From Fragum whitleyi (lineage: Eukaryota > Mollusca > Bivalvia > Cardiida > Cardiidae): a stretch of DNA of 64,000 nucleotides. Below are positions 63,091-64,000 of this stretch, piece after piece. The stretch is from contig OX411556.1 of assembly GCA_948146395.1 (NCBI GenBank), forward strand, positions 1,364,001-1,428,000, read 5' to 3'. The translations under genes were made by a program, and so were the position numbers. Every line of letters starts with the position of its first letter. Within the stretch, counting starts at the first letter, position 1. The notes beneath the pieces are model-generated. The model was not told the DNA's origin. It saw only the letters and a program-made list of their open reading frames with translations, and made no database searches.

Positions 63091-64000
63091 TTGGGTACCT
63101 ATTTTTCGATCGACTGATGCGCCCATGCATTCATACCCACATCGTCCCAAACACTCGCGTTCGCTAGCTATGCATGTGGGCTTCAAATTGACACCGGTTT
63201 CGATGCCGTCTGATGCATCCGTCTGTGCGTTTATGTAGCATCCCTGACCCCTTGTTATTCGATTTAATAGTAATTATTTAATCCTGATTTAATGTTAAAT
63301 ATTTTGGGTACCCATTTTTCGATCGACTGATGCGCCCATGCATTCATACCCTCATCTCCCCAAACATGCGCGTTCGCTAGCTATGCATGTGCGCTTCAAA
63401 TTGACACCGGTTTCGATGCCGTCTGATGCATCCGTCTGTGCGTTTATGCAGCATCCCTGACCCCTTGTTATTCGATTTAATAGTAATTATTTAATCCTGA
63501 TTTAATGTTAAATATTTTGGGTACCCATTTTTCGATCGACTGATGCGCCCATGCATTCATACCCACATCGTCCCAAACACTCGCGTTCGCTAGCTATGCA
63601 TGTGCGCTTCAAATTGACACCGGTTTCGATGCCGTCTGATGCATCCGTCTGTGCGTTTATGCAGCATACCTGACCCCTTGTTATTTGATTTAATAGTAAT
63701 TACTTAATCCTGATTTAATGTTAAATATTTTGGGTACCCATTTTTCGATCGACTGATGCGCCCATGCATTCATACCCACATCGTCCCAAACACGCGCGTT
63801 CACTAGCTATGCATGTGCGCTTCAAATTGACACCGGTTTCGATGCCGTCTGATGCATCCGTCTGTGCGTTTATGCAGCATCCCTGACCCCTTGTTATTCG
63901 ATTTAATAGTAATTATTTAATCCTGATTTAATGTTAAATATTTTGGGTACCCATTTTTCGACCGACTGATGCGCCCATGCATTCATACCAACATCGCCCC
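63090..64000. repeat. Right-edge monomers; GTGGGC block, copy 3
   Basis: GGTACCTAT (63,095), GTGGGC (63,176), TATGTAGC (63,232) and CTCCCCAAACATG (63,356) match the 52.86-53.15 kb set at +10,224 bp (48 monomers). GCATACCTG (63,664) and AATTACTTAATCC (63,699) then match 57.70 kb. The window ends inside a CCAACATCGCCCC monomer, 136 bp into unit 301. Confidence 0.75.

Larger units (their letters stand above)
1..64000. repeat. 213-bp satellite DNA array (whole window)
   Basis: Every line of the window is the same 213-bp unit repeated head to tail in one orientation. The motif TGCGTTTATGCAGCATC recurs at 1, 214, 427, 640 and 853 and continues to 63,865. The indels I located sum to -30 bp before 29,152 and -6 bp after it. 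Together with the end position this gives 300 whole monomers plus 136 bp. Monomers differ by a few substitutions each. There is no interruption by a mobile element, gene or unique DNA, and neither array edge is present. The consensus is about 44% GC with 14 CpGs. Such arrays normally lie in eukaryotic constitutive heterochromatin; a centromeric role is possible but not shown by the sequence. Confidence 0.98.

Noticed and set aside
1..64000. CRISPR array or other prokaryotic repeat system.
   Set aside because: The entire 213 bp is repeated with no unique spacers, there are no associated genes, and HOR structure is present.
1..64000. The possibility that the duplications are assembly errors.
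   Set aside because: This cannot be excluded from sequence alone. However, twins such as 12.5/13.6 kb and 24.9/26.6 kb carry distinct private differences, which false duplication would not produce. The near-perfect pairs at 20.4-22.6 kb and 58-63 kb remain to be verified by read depth.

Overview
The whole window is one head-to-tail tandem satellite array. The monomer is 213 bp. With phase 1 set at base 1, the next monomers begin at 214, 427, 640 and 853, and the last full one ends at 63,864. Adding up the indels I could find (net -36 bp) gives 300 complete monomers plus a 136-bp partial copy at the right edge. Every monomer points the same way. I found no transposon, unrelated unique sequence, RNA gene or credible protein gene, and the array runs off both ends. 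Long satellites of this kind with nested higher-order repeats (HORs) are typical of eukaryotic centromeric, pericentromeric or subtelomeric heterochromatin. The species cannot be read from the sequence. CpG is not depleted (14 CpGs in the 213-bp consensus, observed/expected about 1.4), which argues against a heavily methylated, deaminating germline genome or points to recent amplification.

The monomer has two halves. Bases ~29-98 are AT-rich and carry three ATTTAAT repeats, an inverted repeat and the palindromes TGGGTACCCA and TCGATCGA. Bases ~99-213 are CpG-rich and carry GCTAGC, ATGCAT, ACCGGT and GATGCATC palindromes. Most variation lies in a short patch at monomer bases ~131-152.

Layout: 1-2,480 is a near copy of 29,152-31,630 (constant offset 29,151). 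2,480-12,130 holds 5- and 14-monomer duplications. 8,350-37,090 contains dispersed copies of a composite HOR with ordered marker monomers (CAGTTG, GATTAAAT, divergent 'V', GTACC, GGATACC, TTAATATT). 20,430-22,560 is a 5-monomer tandem duplication and 24,860-28,250 an 8-monomer one. 31,050-35,300 has a 12-monomer (2,556-bp) period. 36,870-43,050 has nested 4-, 5- and 6-monomer duplications. 46,000-64,000 is a different domain marked by CCAACATCG and GTGGGC monomers, including a 5-monomer duplication (55.6-57.7 kb) and a 12-monomer duplication (58.0-63.1 kb).

No gene set works together here. What the window records is satellite evolution: unequal exchange, segmental amplification and local homogenisation. 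Comparisons were made by eye using diagnostic variants and offset arithmetic, so block edges are good to roughly one monomer.
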